DNA of 64,000 nt from Bacillota bacterium (GCA_023435745.1 JAEZMD010000010.1:59814-123813); one strand, 5' to 3'; positions 1 to 9,586 are shown, numbered from the stretch's first letter. The notes: generated from the letters alone by a model not told the origin. Numbers and translations: made by a program.

Positions 1-1
1 C

Positions 2-631
2 GATGTGGTGGCGCTTTCCTCAGAGGTCCTGATGGATCGCAGCAGGGATGTCATTGAAAAAGCCTTCCAGTGCAGTGTAAAGGATTGGTACGGCCAGGCG
101 GAAAGGGTCGCAGCGCTGGTCAGGTGCGAAGCCGGGCATTACCATGAGATGGAGGGGTATTCACATATGGAGTATCTGCCTGTTCAGGACAACACCTGTG
201 AAATTGTTGGGACAACACTGCATAATAAAATCATGCCGTTGGTCAGATTCAATATGCATGATCTGGTCGAGACATCACAGGAGCCTTGTCCGTGCGGCGC
301 CGGGGGACGAAATATCGTGAAGATCCACGGCAGGAGCACAGACTATATCGAATTGCCTGGCCGCAGGCTTGCCGAGGCGCCGCTGGCGGGTCTGTTCAAG
401 GGAATGGAGAATATCGTGGAAGCCCAGGTGATTCAAAAAAAGGATAAACGAATCTTGATTAGGGTCGTACGGGATGAAAAATTTGACGGTGAAAATGAAA
501 AAGCGCTGATCGGCCATATTTCAAGCGTCATCCCCTTTGAGCTGTTTACGCTTGAATATGCGGAGAGGATCGAGAGGGATGCCAGGGGTAAATTCAGACA
601 TATCATCAATGAAGGGACCCTACAGCAGTAA
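2..631 (+). CDS. CapK/PaaK-like adenylate-forming protein, 5' end cut by window
   Basis: The frame is open to the first base, so only the C-terminal ~209 residues are present. It resembles the C-terminal half of the phenylacetate-CoA ligase/CapK family: a DWYGQAER motif, a (M)PLVRFNMHDLV block like the family's RYRTGD region, and a CPCG cysteine cluster followed by a GRSTDYI loop. The next gene carries the same motifs in the same order, so the two are tandem paralogues. CapK-type members sit in capsule or exopolysaccharide operons and are thought to activate an acyl or other carboxylate group, but their substrate is generally unknown. The glycosyltransferases downstream agree with that role. 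The family call is firm; the reaction is inferred. Confidence 0.8.
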   Translation, partial: DVVALSSEVLMDRSRDVIEKAFQCSVKDWYGQAERVAALVRCEAGHYHEMEGYSHMEYLPVQDNTCEIVGTTLHNKIMPLVRFNMHDLVETSQEPCPCGAGGRNIVKIHGRSTDYIELPGRRLAEAPLAGLFKGMENIVEAQVIQKKDKRILIRVVRDEKFDGENEKALIGHISSVIPFELFTLEYAERIERDARGKFRHIINEGTLQQ

Positions 632-660
632 TCATTTCACCGGTAAACAGGAGGTGCGTT

Positions 661-1983
661 ATGGATAGCCAGGCAAGAGTATTGTTGTACTCTCTGTTAA
701 GGCAGGGAGGCACTTTCAGAAAAATATTGAAGTCGCTCAACGAATCTGAGTACTATTCGGCAGAGCAGCTAGAGGCATTGCAAAACAGAAAGCTTTCCGC
801 ACTTGTCGGGCATTGCTATAAAAATGTGCCGTATTATACGGAGATGTTTGACAGATTGAAGCTCAGGCCAGAGGATATCAGGACGAAGGCGGATCTGGTC
901 AAGCTGCCGTATTTGGATAAGCAAATCGTAAAGAAAAATTATAATCAGCTGATCGCGCGAAATAAAATGAGGATTTTCAGTAACACTGCCGAAACCAGCG
1001 GAACAACGGGAACTCCGTCAAAATTTCTCCGGGATTTTTATTCCGTCAATTTTGAAAACGCAGCGCTGTGGCGGTTCAGAGAGGCCGTGGGCGGAAACGG
1101 GACGCGCAGAGTGGTTCTGAGGGGGGATATCATTGTTCCGGTAGAGCAGGATGCGCCGCCTTTCTGGAAGGAGTATCCGCTGAATAAGGAGCTGTATTTA
1201 TCCTCATATCATATAAACCCGGAGAATGCGGAGCACTATTATCGGAAGATGGTCGAATTCGGTACGGAGACGATTTACGCATTCCCATCCTCAGTATACC
1301 TGCTGGCGAAATACTTTTCTGCGATCGGCAAAAAGCTTGAATTAAAAGCGGTGTTCACATCCTCCGAGAACATTTCGGACTGGCAGAGAAAAGTCGTTGA
1401 AGAAGTATTCATGTGCAAAATTTATGACTGGTATGGACAGGTGGAAAGAGTGTCGGGCATCGGACAATGCGAAAAGGGGACATATCACATTATCGAGGAT
1501 TACTCCATCACGGAAACGATAGATACGGGTCATGGCTGCGAGCTGGTAGGAACCAATCTGAATAACTATTTAATGCCGCTGCTTCGGTTCCGGACAGGCG
1601 ACATGGTGATACTGGGGAAAAACAAATGTACCTGTGGCCGGAACTTCAGAGAAATTGCCAGGATTCAGGGAAGAAGCCTGGAATACATACTGACGCCGGA
1701 CGGTAAAAAGATCTCGCTGTTTTTAGTGACAGATACCATTGACTTTGACGACCATGTTAGCGAAGCACAGTTTATCCAGAAAGAAAAGGGTGAGATCATT
1801 GTAAACATCGTCAAAGGGGAGAAATACTCCGAGATAGACAGGCTCAAAATCATCAGGAATATCAAGGAGCATACCTCGCCAAATATGGTGGTCATATTGA
1901 ACGAGACGCCAACCTTGACCAGAGGAGCGAACGGGAAGGTGGCAAATTCCACTTTACAGGTTACGGACGGTGTGAGCAAATAA
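661..1983 (+). CDS. CapK/PaaK-like adenylate-forming protein
   Basis: A 440-residue full-length member of the phenylacetate-CoA ligase/CapK family. The adenylation P-loop-like signature TSGTTGTPSK lies near residue 117, DWYGQVERV near residue 255, and LLRFRTGDMV plus CTCGRN near residues 305-330. An AGGAGG ribosome binding site lies just before the ATG. It is 29 bases behind its paralogue and 20 bases before a glycosyltransferase, in an evident polysaccharide operon. Such proteins probably make an acyl-adenylate for decorating a glycan or lipid carrier. No soluble-substrate pathway genes (for example phenylacetate degradation) are nearby, so an aromatic catabolic role is unlikely. Confidence 0.85.
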   Translation: MDSQARVLLYSLLRQGGTFRKILKSLNESEYYSAEQLEALQNRKLSALVGHCYKNVPYYTEMFDRLKLRPEDIRTKADLVKLPYLDKQIVKKNYNQLIARNKMRIFSNTAETSGTTGTPSKFLRDFYSVNFENAALWRFREAVGGNGTRRVVLRGDIIVPVEQDAPPFWKEYPLNKELYLSSYHINPENAEHYYRKMVEFGTETIYAFPSSVYLLAKYFSAIGKKLELKAVFTSSENISDWQRKVVEEVFMCKIYDWYGQVERVSGIGQCEKGTYHIIEDYSITETIDTGHGCELVGTNLNNYLMPLLRFRTGDMVILGKNKCTCGRNFREIARIQGRSLEYILTPDGKKISLFLVTDTIDFDDHVSEAQFIQKEKGEIIVNIVKGEKYSEIDRLKIIRNIKEHTSPNMVVILNETPTLTRGANGKVANSTLQVTDGVSK

Positions 1984-2003
1984 ACAGGCAGGGGGTGATA
2001 TCA

Positions 2004-3071
2004 ATGACAGAGCATAAGCAGGGAAGTATAGTTTATATAATTGGACCGTCCTTCAGGACACAGGGAGGCATATCCTCTGTGCTGCTGATTTATCATAATA
2101 ATTTCAGGGACGCGCTGAATATGCGCTTTATCCCATCCTACTCAGGGAACTCAAGATCAGCGGATGTGGTCTTGTTTGCCGCAGCTTTTATTCGTGTATT
2201 ATTTTTGTGCATTTTCAGAAAGCATGCAATTTTTCACATCCATTCTTCTACCTACGCCAGTTTCATCAGAAAATCAATGCTGTCAAGGTGCGCTCTGATA
2301 TTTCGGAGAAAAGTCATTCTGCATATCCATGGCGCCGATTTTGACACGTTTCTCGATGATATCGGCAGAGGATGGAGAAAGCGTGTGATAAAGATACTCA
2401 ATAAGGTAGATCGTGTGGTAGTGCTGTCTGAAAGCTGGAAGGAGTTTTTTTTGGCGTATGTACCTGCGGAAAAGATAAGGGTTATTGTGAATCCGTCCGC
2501 AACATATGATCCGGGCTACATAGAACGGAGCAATACAGTGGTAAAGGTTCTGTTCGTCGGAAGAATCGGCCGGCGCAAGGGCGCGTATGACCTGATTGAA
2601 GCGGTCGGGAGGATCCGTTCCCTCAGTTTTGCTCTGGATCTTGTTGGGGACGGAGAAGGTGATGCAATAAGGGAAATCGTCCGGGCTGATGGGCTGGAGA
2701 AAATCATACATGTATATGATTGGGTATCCCACAATGATATCGGCGGATTCTACTCCAAGGCTGATATCCTGGTGCTGCCCTCCTATTCAGAGGGTCTGCC
2801 GATGTCGGTTCTGGAAGGGATCGGGAAGGGCCTGCCTGTCATTTCGACAAATGTAGGAGGCATTCCTGAAGCGGTCATCGACGGACATAACGGCTTTATC
2901 ATATCGCCCGGAGATGTGGATGCGCTGGCGAAAAAAATGAGCATTCTCATCCGGGATGCCGCGCTGCGGGAAGAAATGGGGAGAAAGAGCCTTGAAATCG
3001 CAGGTGGGAAATTTTCAACCGAGGCGAACTATGTTTTGCTCAAAAAGTTGTACGAAGGGCTGGAAGGTTGA
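2004..3071 (+). CDS. Glycosyltransferase family 4 (GT-B), exopolysaccharide
   Basis: A retaining GT-B glycosyltransferase of about 355 residues. The N-terminal Rossmann part opens with the glycine loop TQGGISSV. The C-terminal donor-binding half has VLFVGRIGRRKG, a GDGEG loop and the EGLPMSVLEGIGKGLPVIST block, which is the E-x7-E sugar-nucleotide motif. A GTG occurs nine bases upstream, but the Shine-Dalgarno core GGGGG at 1991-1995 is spaced correctly for the ATG at 2004, so that start is preferred. The next gene is a close paralogue. It probably adds one sugar of the repeat unit at the cytoplasmic membrane face; donor and acceptor are unknown. Confidence 0.9.
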   Translation: MTEHKQGSIVYIIGPSFRTQGGISSVLLIYHNNFRDALNMRFIPSYSGNSRSADVVLFAAAFIRVLFLCIFRKHAIFHIHSSTYASFIRKSMLSRCALIFRRKVILHIHGADFDTFLDDIGRGWRKRVIKILNKVDRVVVLSESWKEFFLAYVPAEKIRVIVNPSATYDPGYIERSNTVVKVLFVGRIGRRKGAYDLIEAVGRIRSLSFALDLVGDGEGDAIREIVRADGLEKIIHVYDWVSHNDIGGFYSKADILVLPSYSEGLPMSVLEGIGKGLPVISTNVGGIPEAVIDGHNGFIISPGDVDALAKKMSILIRDAALREEMGRKSLEIAGGKFSTEANYVLLKKLYEGLEG

Positions 3072-3145
3072 AAATGCTTGATTCGGAAGGAGTTTGGAGC
3101 AGGAAATTGATTTGGATGGAGCTTCGAGCATGAGGAGGAGTGTTT

Positions 3146-4228
3146 ATGTCGCAGAAGAAACCGAAGGTTTTTATGATAGGCCCGTCACTAAAAACCCAGG
3201 GCGGGATTTCCTCGGTCCTGGACATCTATAGCAGAAACTTCCGGGAATTGCTGAATCTGCGCTTCATTTCCTCATATTGCGGCAGGAGCCGCATAATGGA
3301 TGTGGTAATGTTTGCCGTTGCGTTTTTTCGTGTGCTTTGGGCCAGCTTGTTTTCTGTCAGCCCCATTTTTCATATCCACATGGCATCCAAGGGAAGCTAT
3401 TTAAGAAAATCCATCCTTGCAAGAAGCTGTCTTGCATTTGGACACCGGCTGATTCTGCATATTCATGGCTCCATGTTCGACCAGTTCGTGGAGAACGCCG
3501 CCCCTGAAAAGAAGAAGAAAATCATTACGCTGCTTAACAGGGCGGACCTCGTTATTGTGCTTTCCGGATCCTGGCTTTCCTTTTTTGAAAAATATGTCCC
3601 CGCTGAAAGGCTGCGTATCATCTATAATCCGTCCTCTACCTATAGAAGCGGGTATTATAAGCTCTATAAAACCGGAAATGCTCAAGCCGGCGGCAGGCCG
3701 GTAATGCAGGTGCTGTTCATGGGCAGGTTCGGCCGGCGCAAGGGAGTCTATGACCTGATCAGAGCGGCAGCGAAACTGAGAGAGGTTCCCTTTAAGCTGA
3801 ATATGTATGGAGACGGAGAAATCGAGAAAGTCAGGGAATTGGTTGAAAAGGAGAACCTGAAGGAGAAGGTTTCGGTAAGCGGATGGGTGTCCCACTCCAA
3901 AATTCGGGAGATATATGAAAAAGCGGATGTCATGGTACTGCCGTCCTATGCGGAAGGCCTGCCCATGTCGCTGCTGGAAGCGATAGGTGAGGGGTTACCG
4001 GTGGTTTCCACCCGTGTCGGAGGAATCCCGGAGGCCATAGAGGACGGCAGAAACGGTTTTCTGATAGAGCCGGGAGATGTTGAGGCGTTGGCCGACAGGC
4101 TCAGGATGCTGCTGACATCGCCGGAGCTGGTTGAAAGGATGGGGCGTGAAAGCCTTGAAATAGCGCGGGAGAAGTTCTCGACAGAGCGGATCGGGCAGGA
4201 GCTGCAGGAGTTGTATCATGAGCTGTAA
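3146..4228 (+). CDS. Glycosyltransferase family 4 (GT-B), paralogue of the preceding gene
   Basis: About 360 residues, aligning along the whole length with the preceding glycosyltransferase (IGPSLKTQGGISSV at the N-terminus, MGRFGRRKGVYDLI at the start of the C-terminal domain, EGLPMSLLEAIGEGLPVVST near the end). This points to tandem duplication and divergence. A GTG six bases upstream lies inside the GAGGAGGAG ribosome binding site, so the ATG at 3146 is the start. The E-x7-E motif is intact, so the enzyme should be active. It probably adds a different sugar from its neighbour. Confidence 0.9.
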   Translation: MSQKKPKVFMIGPSLKTQGGISSVLDIYSRNFRELLNLRFISSYCGRSRIMDVVMFAVAFFRVLWASLFSVSPIFHIHMASKGSYLRKSILARSCLAFGHRLILHIHGSMFDQFVENAAPEKKKKIITLLNRADLVIVLSGSWLSFFEKYVPAERLRIIYNPSSTYRSGYYKLYKTGNAQAGGRPVMQVLFMGRFGRRKGVYDLIRAAAKLREVPFKLNMYGDGEIEKVRELVEKENLKEKVSVSGWVSHSKIREIYEKADVMVLPSYAEGLPMSLLEAIGEGLPVVSTRVGGIPEAIEDGRNGFLIEPGDVEALADRLRMLLTSPELVERMGRESLEIAREKFSTERIGQELQELYHEL

Positions 4229-4279
4229 CGGGTGCTTAAGTAAGGCTTACGAGGAAGGCATGTATTTGGAGGGGTTTTT

Positions 4280-6340
4280 ATGACAAAGAATTTTTTCATT
4301 AATAGATTGCGGAGAATGTCTGTTGCGGAGATTCTGTACAGGGTTGGACAGAAGGCCGTGGACGGAGCGGAAAAGGCTTTGCTTGGAAGATATAGGTTTG
4401 ATATGTCGCTTCCGGAAGAGCCGGTTAAATTATTCAGTGCGCCGATTTCCTTAATGGATGATAACAGTCCTGATGTCCGAAGAATTCTTGAAAAAGCAGA
4501 CAGGCTTTGTGAGAACCGCTTTGATATATTTGCCCTGAAGGACTTTCAGATAAATGGAGAGGTCGACTATCACACAGACTATAAAAACGGGCGATCCGCA
4601 CCTGCGGATGTTTTCGGAAAGAGCATAAATTACCGGGACAGTGACCGCATCGGAGATATCAAGTACATTTGGGAGATGAACAGGCACTTGTTTCTCGTCC
4701 CCCTTGCACTGGCTTATGCACATACTAAACAGCCAAAATATCTGAAAAAATTTGAACAGCTTCTGTCCGGGTGGATGGATCAGAATCCTTTTATGCTGGG
4801 TGTGAACTGGGCCAGTTCGCTGGAGCTGGGTATAAGGCTGATCAACTGGACAGTTTGCTGGCACCTCATTGAAGGGGATGTAAGGCCGGAGCTTAGAAAG
4901 AGATGGCTGGACTGTGTTTATCAGCATTGCTGGTTTATCGGCAGAAATCTGAGCCGTTTCTCGTCCGCAAATAACCACCTGATCGGCGAGGCGGCAGGGT
5001 TGTTTATAGGGAGTACCGCAATGCCTCGGTTTAAAGCCTCGAAGAAGTGGCGCGAAAAGGCCCGGCGTATCCTGATACGCGAAAGCGTGAAACAAAATTA
5101 TCCCGATGGAGTGAATAAGGAGCAGGCTATTGCATACCAGCAGTTTGTTCTGAGCTTTCTGATTCTCTCAGGACTTGCGGGGCAGGCCAATGGCATCGGC
5201 TTTCCTGAAGATTACCGGAGCATCATCGGGAATATGCAGACCTTTCTTGCCGCGATGAAGGACGTTGGCGGCAATCTGCCACAGATCGGCGATGATGATG
5301 ACGGCTTAGTTGTAGATCCGCTGCTGCTTAGTATTGCGGGCATCAGTTCTTCAGACATTTATTCCACGGACACCAGCCCCGCAAATATCAGCCCCGCAGA
5401 CATTTATTCCACGGACATCCATCCTACACAGAGTAATTCCACAGACATCCAGACTCGTTCAGACAGAATACCCGATACTTTTATAGACGGTGGGTATTAC
5501 ATTTTAGGGACCGACTTTGGTACACCGACGGAGCAGAAGCTCATATTTGACTGTGGGAGTCTGGGATATCTTTCTCTTGCGGCGCATGGCCATTCGGATG
5601 CCCTGGCTGTTATCTTTTCGGCGGGGAGCAGCCCCATATTGATCGATACCGGTACCTATGCCTATCATGCGGATAAAAAGTGGCGCAGCTATTTCAGAAG
5701 CACGGCAGCACATAATACTGTTCGTATAGATGGCAGGGACCAGTCTCTGATGTCCGGTAATTTCATGTGGAGCAGCAAGGCAGAAGCTAAAATGACAGAG
5801 CACGAAAGCCTGACCATGGTAAAGGGCCTCCATACCGGCTACACCTGCCTGAAGGACGGCGTTTTGCATACCAGGACGGTGAGATACATAGGAGAAGCAA
5901 ATGCCAGTGAAGCAGAAAAGGACAAGGATACTTTAAAGTCCAAGGAGACCGTAAATGATAAAGAAAGCGTAAATGATAAAGAAACCGTTGAAAACTCGAA
6001 AGGTGCGGGCGTGTGGGAGATCGAGGATCAGATCCAATGCGAAGGACGCCATCTTGTGGAGATGTACTTTCACCTCCACCCCGACTGTCGTATTGAGGAG
6101 GCAGCGGCCGGAAGGGATATTGCTGATGGATTGACAATCCGTTTCGCCGGAGGCATTTGCCGGTTTGAATTTGACAGCGCCATGACATTAGAGATCTATC
6201 AAGGGAATGAGGAGCTTCCGTCGGGCTGGTATTCTCCATCTTATGACGTGAAGGTTCCAACCGTGACGCTAAAGCTGTCTGTGCCCATAAATGGTTCAAT
6301 AAAAATCACAACAAGATTCTCAATTGTGTTTAGCAGGTAA
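4280..6340 (+). CDS. Heparinase II/III family protein (alginate-lyase-like fold)
   Basis: A 686-residue cytoplasmic-type member without a signal peptide. The N-terminal alpha/alpha toroid has the family block SSANNHLIGEA (about residue 231) and NYPDGVNKEQAIAYQQF (about 273). The C-terminal beta-sheet heparinase II/III domain has HGHSDAL (about 435) and YHADKKWRSYFRSTAAHNT (about 458-477). Members in bacterial polysaccharide operons resemble uronate-cleaving polysaccharide lyases and may process or edit the polymer. Two insertions look foreign to the fold: a Ser/Thr/Asp-rich repetitive stretch at about residues 356-394 and a Lys/Glu/Asp-rich repeat at about 539-575. Ribosome binding site GGAGGGG. 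Spaced 51 bases after the glycosyltransferase, in the same operon. Confidence 0.85.
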   Translation: MTKNFFINRLRRMSVAEILYRVGQKAVDGAEKALLGRYRFDMSLPEEPVKLFSAPISLMDDNSPDVRRILEKADRLCENRFDIFALKDFQINGEVDYHTDYKNGRSAPADVFGKSINYRDSDRIGDIKYIWEMNRHLFLVPLALAYAHTKQPKYLKKFEQLLSGWMDQNPFMLGVNWASSLELGIRLINWTVCWHLIEGDVRPELRKRWLDCVYQHCWFIGRNLSRFSSANNHLIGEAAGLFIGSTAMPRFKASKKWREKARRILIRESVKQNYPDGVNKEQAIAYQQFVLSFLILSGLAGQANGIGFPEDYRSIIGNMQTFLAAMKDVGGNLPQIGDDDDGLVVDPLLLSIAGISSSDIYSTDTSPANISPADIYSTDIHPTQSNSTDIQTRSDRIPDTFIDGGYYILGTDFGTPTEQKLIFDCGSLGYLSLAAHGHSDALAVIFSAGSSPILIDTGTYAYHADKKWRSYFRSTAAHNTVRIDGRDQSLMSGNFMWSSKAEAKMTEHESLTMVKGLHTGYTCLKDGVLHTRTVRYIGEANASEAEKDKDTLKSKETVNDKESVNDKETVENSKGAGVWEIEDQIQCEGRHLVEMYFHLHPDCRIEEAAAGRDIADGLTIRFAGGICRFEFDSAMTLEIYQGNEELPSGWYSPSYDVKVPTVTLKLSVPINGSIKITTRFSIVFSR

Positions 6341-6411
6341 TAAAAGTTGGTTACTATCACAAAACAGCATTGTTTCACAGAAATACAATTGTGTAAAAGG
6401 GGAGTGTATTC

Positions 6412-7725
6412 ATGAATATCAGCATTTTCGGATTAGGCTATGTAGGAGTTGTTACCGCAGGCTGTCTTGCTTCCATGGGGCATAGGGTGACGGGAGTCGA
6501 TATCAACGAGGTAAAGGTGCAGATGCTCAGTGACGGATTGTCGCCAATTATTGAAAAAGACCTTCCCGAGCTGCTGGAGAAGAACAGGAATAATGGCCTG
6601 ATCCATGCAACGATAGACACAAGGCAGGCAATATTGGAGACAGAGATGTCTATTATATGCGTCGGAACGCCAAGCAGATCAAACGGCTGTCTGGACACCA
6701 GATATATTGAGGCTGTCTGCCGGGAGATCGGTGAAGTATTGAAGGAAAAAGCTGAAAAGCATACTTTGATTTTCAGAAGCACTATGATACCGGGCACAAT
6801 GCGTGGGATTGTCATACCCATGCTGGAGAGCTATTCCGGGAAGATCAACGGAGAAGGCTTTGACGCAGCCTTCAACCCTGAATTTCTTCGGGAGTCCACA
6901 GCGGTGTTTGATTTTTACAACCCGCCGAAAACAGTGGTCGGAGCAGATTCTGAGGAGGTTGCGCAGAAAATACTGTCCATTTACGGTGAAGTAACGGGCG
7001 AGAGGATTACGACCGATATCGAGGTCGCGGAGATGGTGAAATATGTTGACAATAACTTCCACGCCTTGAAAATCACCTTTGCAAATGAAATCGGGATGCT
7101 GTGCAAGAACCTGGGACTGGACAGCCATCAGGTCATGAATATATTTATGAAGGATACCAAGCTGAATATTTCAGCCACCTACCTGAGACCGGGCTTCGCA
7201 TTCGGCGGCTCGTGCCTGCCAAAGGATTTGAGGGCAATCAGCTGCCTGGCCAGAATGCACGACATTGAGACGCCGCTGCTGAACTCGCTGATGGTGAGCA
7301 ATACCATGCAGGTGACTAACGCGGCGAAAAAAATCATGTCCTTCGGGAAAAAGAAGATCGGTATGGCCGGGTTTAGTTTTAAAGAAGGCACGGACGACCT
7401 GAGAGAGAGCCCGATGGTGGAGCTCATTGAAATCCTGCTGGGAAAGGGCTACGACATTAAGCTCTATGACCGGAACGTATTCCTTTCAAGGCTTCTTGGC
7501 GCAAATAAGGAGTACATTACGGAAAAGATCCCCCATATTTCCTCACTAATGGTGGATTCTCTCGACGAGCTTCTGGAGGATCGGGAAATCATCATAATCG
7601 GGAACAAAGAGAAGGAATTTGAAAGAATATTGACAGATGCCGGAGCGGATCAGAAGATTTTTGACCTGGTCAGGATCGGGGATATTTCAAAAGCAGGTGA
7701 CAACTATGAAGGAATTAGCTGGTAA
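6412..7725 (+). CDS. Nucleotide-sugar 6-dehydrogenase, AlgD-like (GDP-mannose or UDP-glucose)
   Basis: A 437-residue NAD-dependent sugar-nucleotide dehydrogenase that oxidises the C6 alcohol to a carboxylate. The Rossmann loop GLGYVG is at the N-terminus, the NPEFLRESTA block near residue 160, the central VAEMVKYVDNNFHALK region near 205, and the catalytic cysteine in GGSCLPKD near residue 267. As recalled, the wording of these blocks is closer to GDP-mannose dehydrogenase AlgD than to standard Ugd, and manC lies 2 kb away on the other strand. This makes GDP-mannuronate the favoured product, though UDP-glucuronate is possible. The 3' end overlaps the next gene by 20 bases. Confidence 0.85.
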   Translation: MNISIFGLGYVGVVTAGCLASMGHRVTGVDINEVKVQMLSDGLSPIIEKDLPELLEKNRNNGLIHATIDTRQAILETEMSIICVGTPSRSNGCLDTRYIEAVCREIGEVLKEKAEKHTLIFRSTMIPGTMRGIVIPMLESYSGKINGEGFDAAFNPEFLRESTAVFDFYNPPKTVVGADSEEVAQKILSIYGEVTGERITTDIEVAEMVKYVDNNFHALKITFANEIGMLCKNLGLDSHQVMNIFMKDTKLNISATYLRPGFAFGGSCLPKDLRAISCLARMHDIETPLLNSLMVSNTMQVTNAAKKIMSFGKKKIGMAGFSFKEGTDDLRESPMVELIEILLGKGYDIKLYDRNVFLSRLLGANKEYITEKIPHISSLMVDSLDELLEDREIIIIGNKEKEFERILTDAGADQKIFDLVRIGDISKAGDNYEGISW

Positions 7726-8902
7726 GAAAATACTGATCATAGTAGAAAACCTTCCTTCCCCGTTCGACAGGAGAGTCTGGCAGGAGGCTACCGCGCTGCG
7801 GGATAACGGCGCGCTGGTTTCCATTATATGCCCGAAGGGAAAGGGGTATGAGAAAAAGTTTGAGATTATAGATGAGATCGCTATTTACCGGCATTCTCTG
7901 CCCAAAGAGGCCGATGGGGCTTTGGGGTATCTGGCGGAATACACGGCGGCGCTCTTCATGGAGTTTATACTGGCGATCAAGGTTCTTTTTACCAGAGGAT
8001 TTGACGTGATTCACGCCTGCAATCCGCCGGACCTGATTTACCTTGTTGCGCTGCCTTTTAAACTGCTGGGAAAGAGATTCCTGTTTGATCACCACGACAT
8101 CAACCCGGAGCTTTATGAAGCAAAATTTGGCAGGAAGGATTTTATGTACCGTATGATGCTGTTCTTTGAAAGAAGAACCTTTAAAAGCGCCAGGGTATCC
8201 ATTGCCACCAACGAGTCTTATAAGAAAATTGCAATGGAACGGGGCGGCAAGAAGGAGGAGGATGTTTTTGTGGTAAGGAGCGGGCCGAGCCTGGAACGGA
8301 TGAAGATTATCCCGCCTGTAGAAGCATTGAAAAAGGGCAGGAGGTATCTGGTGGGATATGTGGGAGTCATCGGGAAGCAGGAAGGCCTCGATTATCTGAT
8401 CAATGCGGCGCAGTATATCGTGCAGGAGCGGAATAGGCAGGACGTTCACTTTATCTGCGTCGGCGGGGGTACTGAACTGGAGAACATCAAGGGACTGGCG
8501 GCGGAGAAGGGCGTGGAGGAGTACTTTACTTTCACGGGAAGGGTGCCGGATCAACAACTGTTGGAAGCGCTTAACACAGTGGATGTGTGCGTTAATCCGG
8601 ACGAATATAACGAAATGAACCGTAAGTCCACCATGAACAAGATCATGGAATACATGGCACTGGCAAAGCCCATTGTTCAGTTTGACATGGAGGAGGGCAG
8701 GTTTTCCGCTCAGGAGGCTTCTTTGTATGCGAGGCCGAATGACTCGAAGGATATGGCCGAGAAAATACTCCTGCTTCTGGATGATCCCGAACAACGGGAA
8801 AGAATGGGTGCCTTCGGGTATGAACGGGTGAAAAATGAATTGGAATGGAAATATGAGAAAGAGAACTTGTATAGGGCTTACAGAAAGCTTTTTAGTATAT
8901 AG
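7706..8902 (+). CDS. Glycosyltransferase family 4 (GT-B)
   Basis: About 398 residues. A longer open frame exists upstream, but AGGTGAC just before the ATG at 7706 and the typical N-terminus MKELAGKKILIIVENLP set this start, giving a 20-base overlap with the dehydrogenase (translational coupling). Features include FDRRVWQEA, the FDHHDINPE stretch, a GGGTELENIKGLA donor-domain loop, and STMNKIMEYMALAKPIVQFD near the C-terminus, with glutamates in the E-x7-E region. It is not a close paralogue of the two earlier glycosyltransferases and resembles enzymes that act early in repeat-unit assembly. Donor unknown. Confidence 0.88.
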   Translation: MKELAGKKILIIVENLPSPFDRRVWQEATALRDNGALVSIICPKGKGYEKKFEIIDEIAIYRHSLPKEADGALGYLAEYTAALFMEFILAIKVLFTRGFDVIHACNPPDLIYLVALPFKLLGKRFLFDHHDINPELYEAKFGRKDFMYRMMLFFERRTFKSARVSIATNESYKKIAMERGGKKEEDVFVVRSGPSLERMKIIPPVEALKKGRRYLVGYVGVIGKQEGLDYLINAAQYIVQERNRQDVHFICVGGGTELENIKGLAAEKGVEEYFTFTGRVPDQQLLEALNTVDVCVNPDEYNEMNRKSTMNKIMEYMALAKPIVQFDMEEGRFSAQEASLYARPNDSKDMAEKILLLLDDPEQRERMGAFGYERVKNELEWKYEKENLYRAYRKLFSI

Positions 8903-8930
8903 GAGCGAATGAAAAGTATATAGGGGTGAA
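8894..8930 (+). repeat. Imperfect tandem duplication of the ribosome-binding region
   Basis: AGTATATAGGAGCGAA (8894-8909) and AGTATATAGGGGTGAA (8915-8930) are two near-identical 16-base copies. The first holds the stop codon of the glycosyltransferase and one Shine-Dalgarno core; the second holds another core just before the Wzz-like ATG. Confidence 0.7.
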
Positions 8931-8935
8931 TTCAT

Positions 8936-9586
8936 ATGTTTGAAAAAATCAGATTATGTTTGAGATACTGGTGGGTTATTTTGATCATCACCGCAATTAC
9001 AACAGGATCGGCTGCGTACCTGAGTTATTTTTATTTTCCGGAGGTGTACTACTCTGAGACTACCATTTATGTCCTGAAAACGCAGGACGATGCGGCGAAT
9101 CCAAACCCTAATGCGGTATACCAGGATCTTCTTGCCAGCGATCTGCTGGTAAAGGATTACCAGGAAATTGTTCAGTCCAGTATCATTATACAGACGGTCA
9201 GGGATGAGCTTCAGAATGAAATTCCGCGTTTGAGGAATATGACGATACAGCAGATGAAGGACAGTATCTCTGTAACAGTAAGACCGAGCACCAGACTGAT
9301 CGTGATAGGCGTTGAGCAGAATAATCCCAATGATGCGGCGGCAATTGCCAACAAAATTGCTGAGGTGTTTCAGGCTAAATCCCTTGAATTGTTGAAAATC
9401 AACAATGTCTCAATAATCGACAGAGCAGCTGTACCAACCAGACCTGACAGCCCAAAGCCGGTGCAAAACATGGCCATGAGCCTGATGTCGGGGCTGATTG
9501 GAAGTATTGTACTGATCCTATTTATCGATTATGTTAAAAGACAGATTAAAGCGGAGGCTCAAGCAAAGGCTGAAGCGCAGGTATAG
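8936..9586 (+). CDS. Wzz/YveK-type chain-length determinant, membrane anchor
   Basis: 216 residues with the typical Wzz arrangement: an N-terminal membrane helix (about residues 14-33), an extracytoplasmic helical region, a PTRPDSPKP proline motif at about 167-175, and a second membrane helix (about 177-199). It lacks the tyrosine-kinase domain, as in Gram-positive systems where kinase and anchor are separate. It controls polymer length or export together with a BY-kinase, which is not visible here. After the second helix the protein ends in an Ala/Glu/Gln/Lys repeat and a TAG stop. The same repeat continues in frame beyond the stop, interrupted by a second TAG, and closes at a third TAG near 9650, so the tail may once have been longer. 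Confidence 0.85.
   Translation: MFEKIRLCLRYWWVILIITAITTGSAAYLSYFYFPEVYYSETTIYVLKTQDDAANPNPNAVYQDLLASDLLVKDYQEIVQSSIIIQTVRDELQNEIPRLRNMTIQQMKDSISVTVRPSTRLIVIGVEQNNPNDAAAIANKIAEVFQAKSLELLKINNVSIIDRAAVPTRPDSPKPVQNMAMSLMSGLIGSIVLILFIDYVKRQIKAEAQAKAEAQV

Noticed and set aside
7715..8935. Long minus-strand open frame of 406 codons opposite the third glycosyltransferase
   Set aside because: It mirrors a well-supported GT-B gene and encodes no recognised domain; the sense gene has the motifs.
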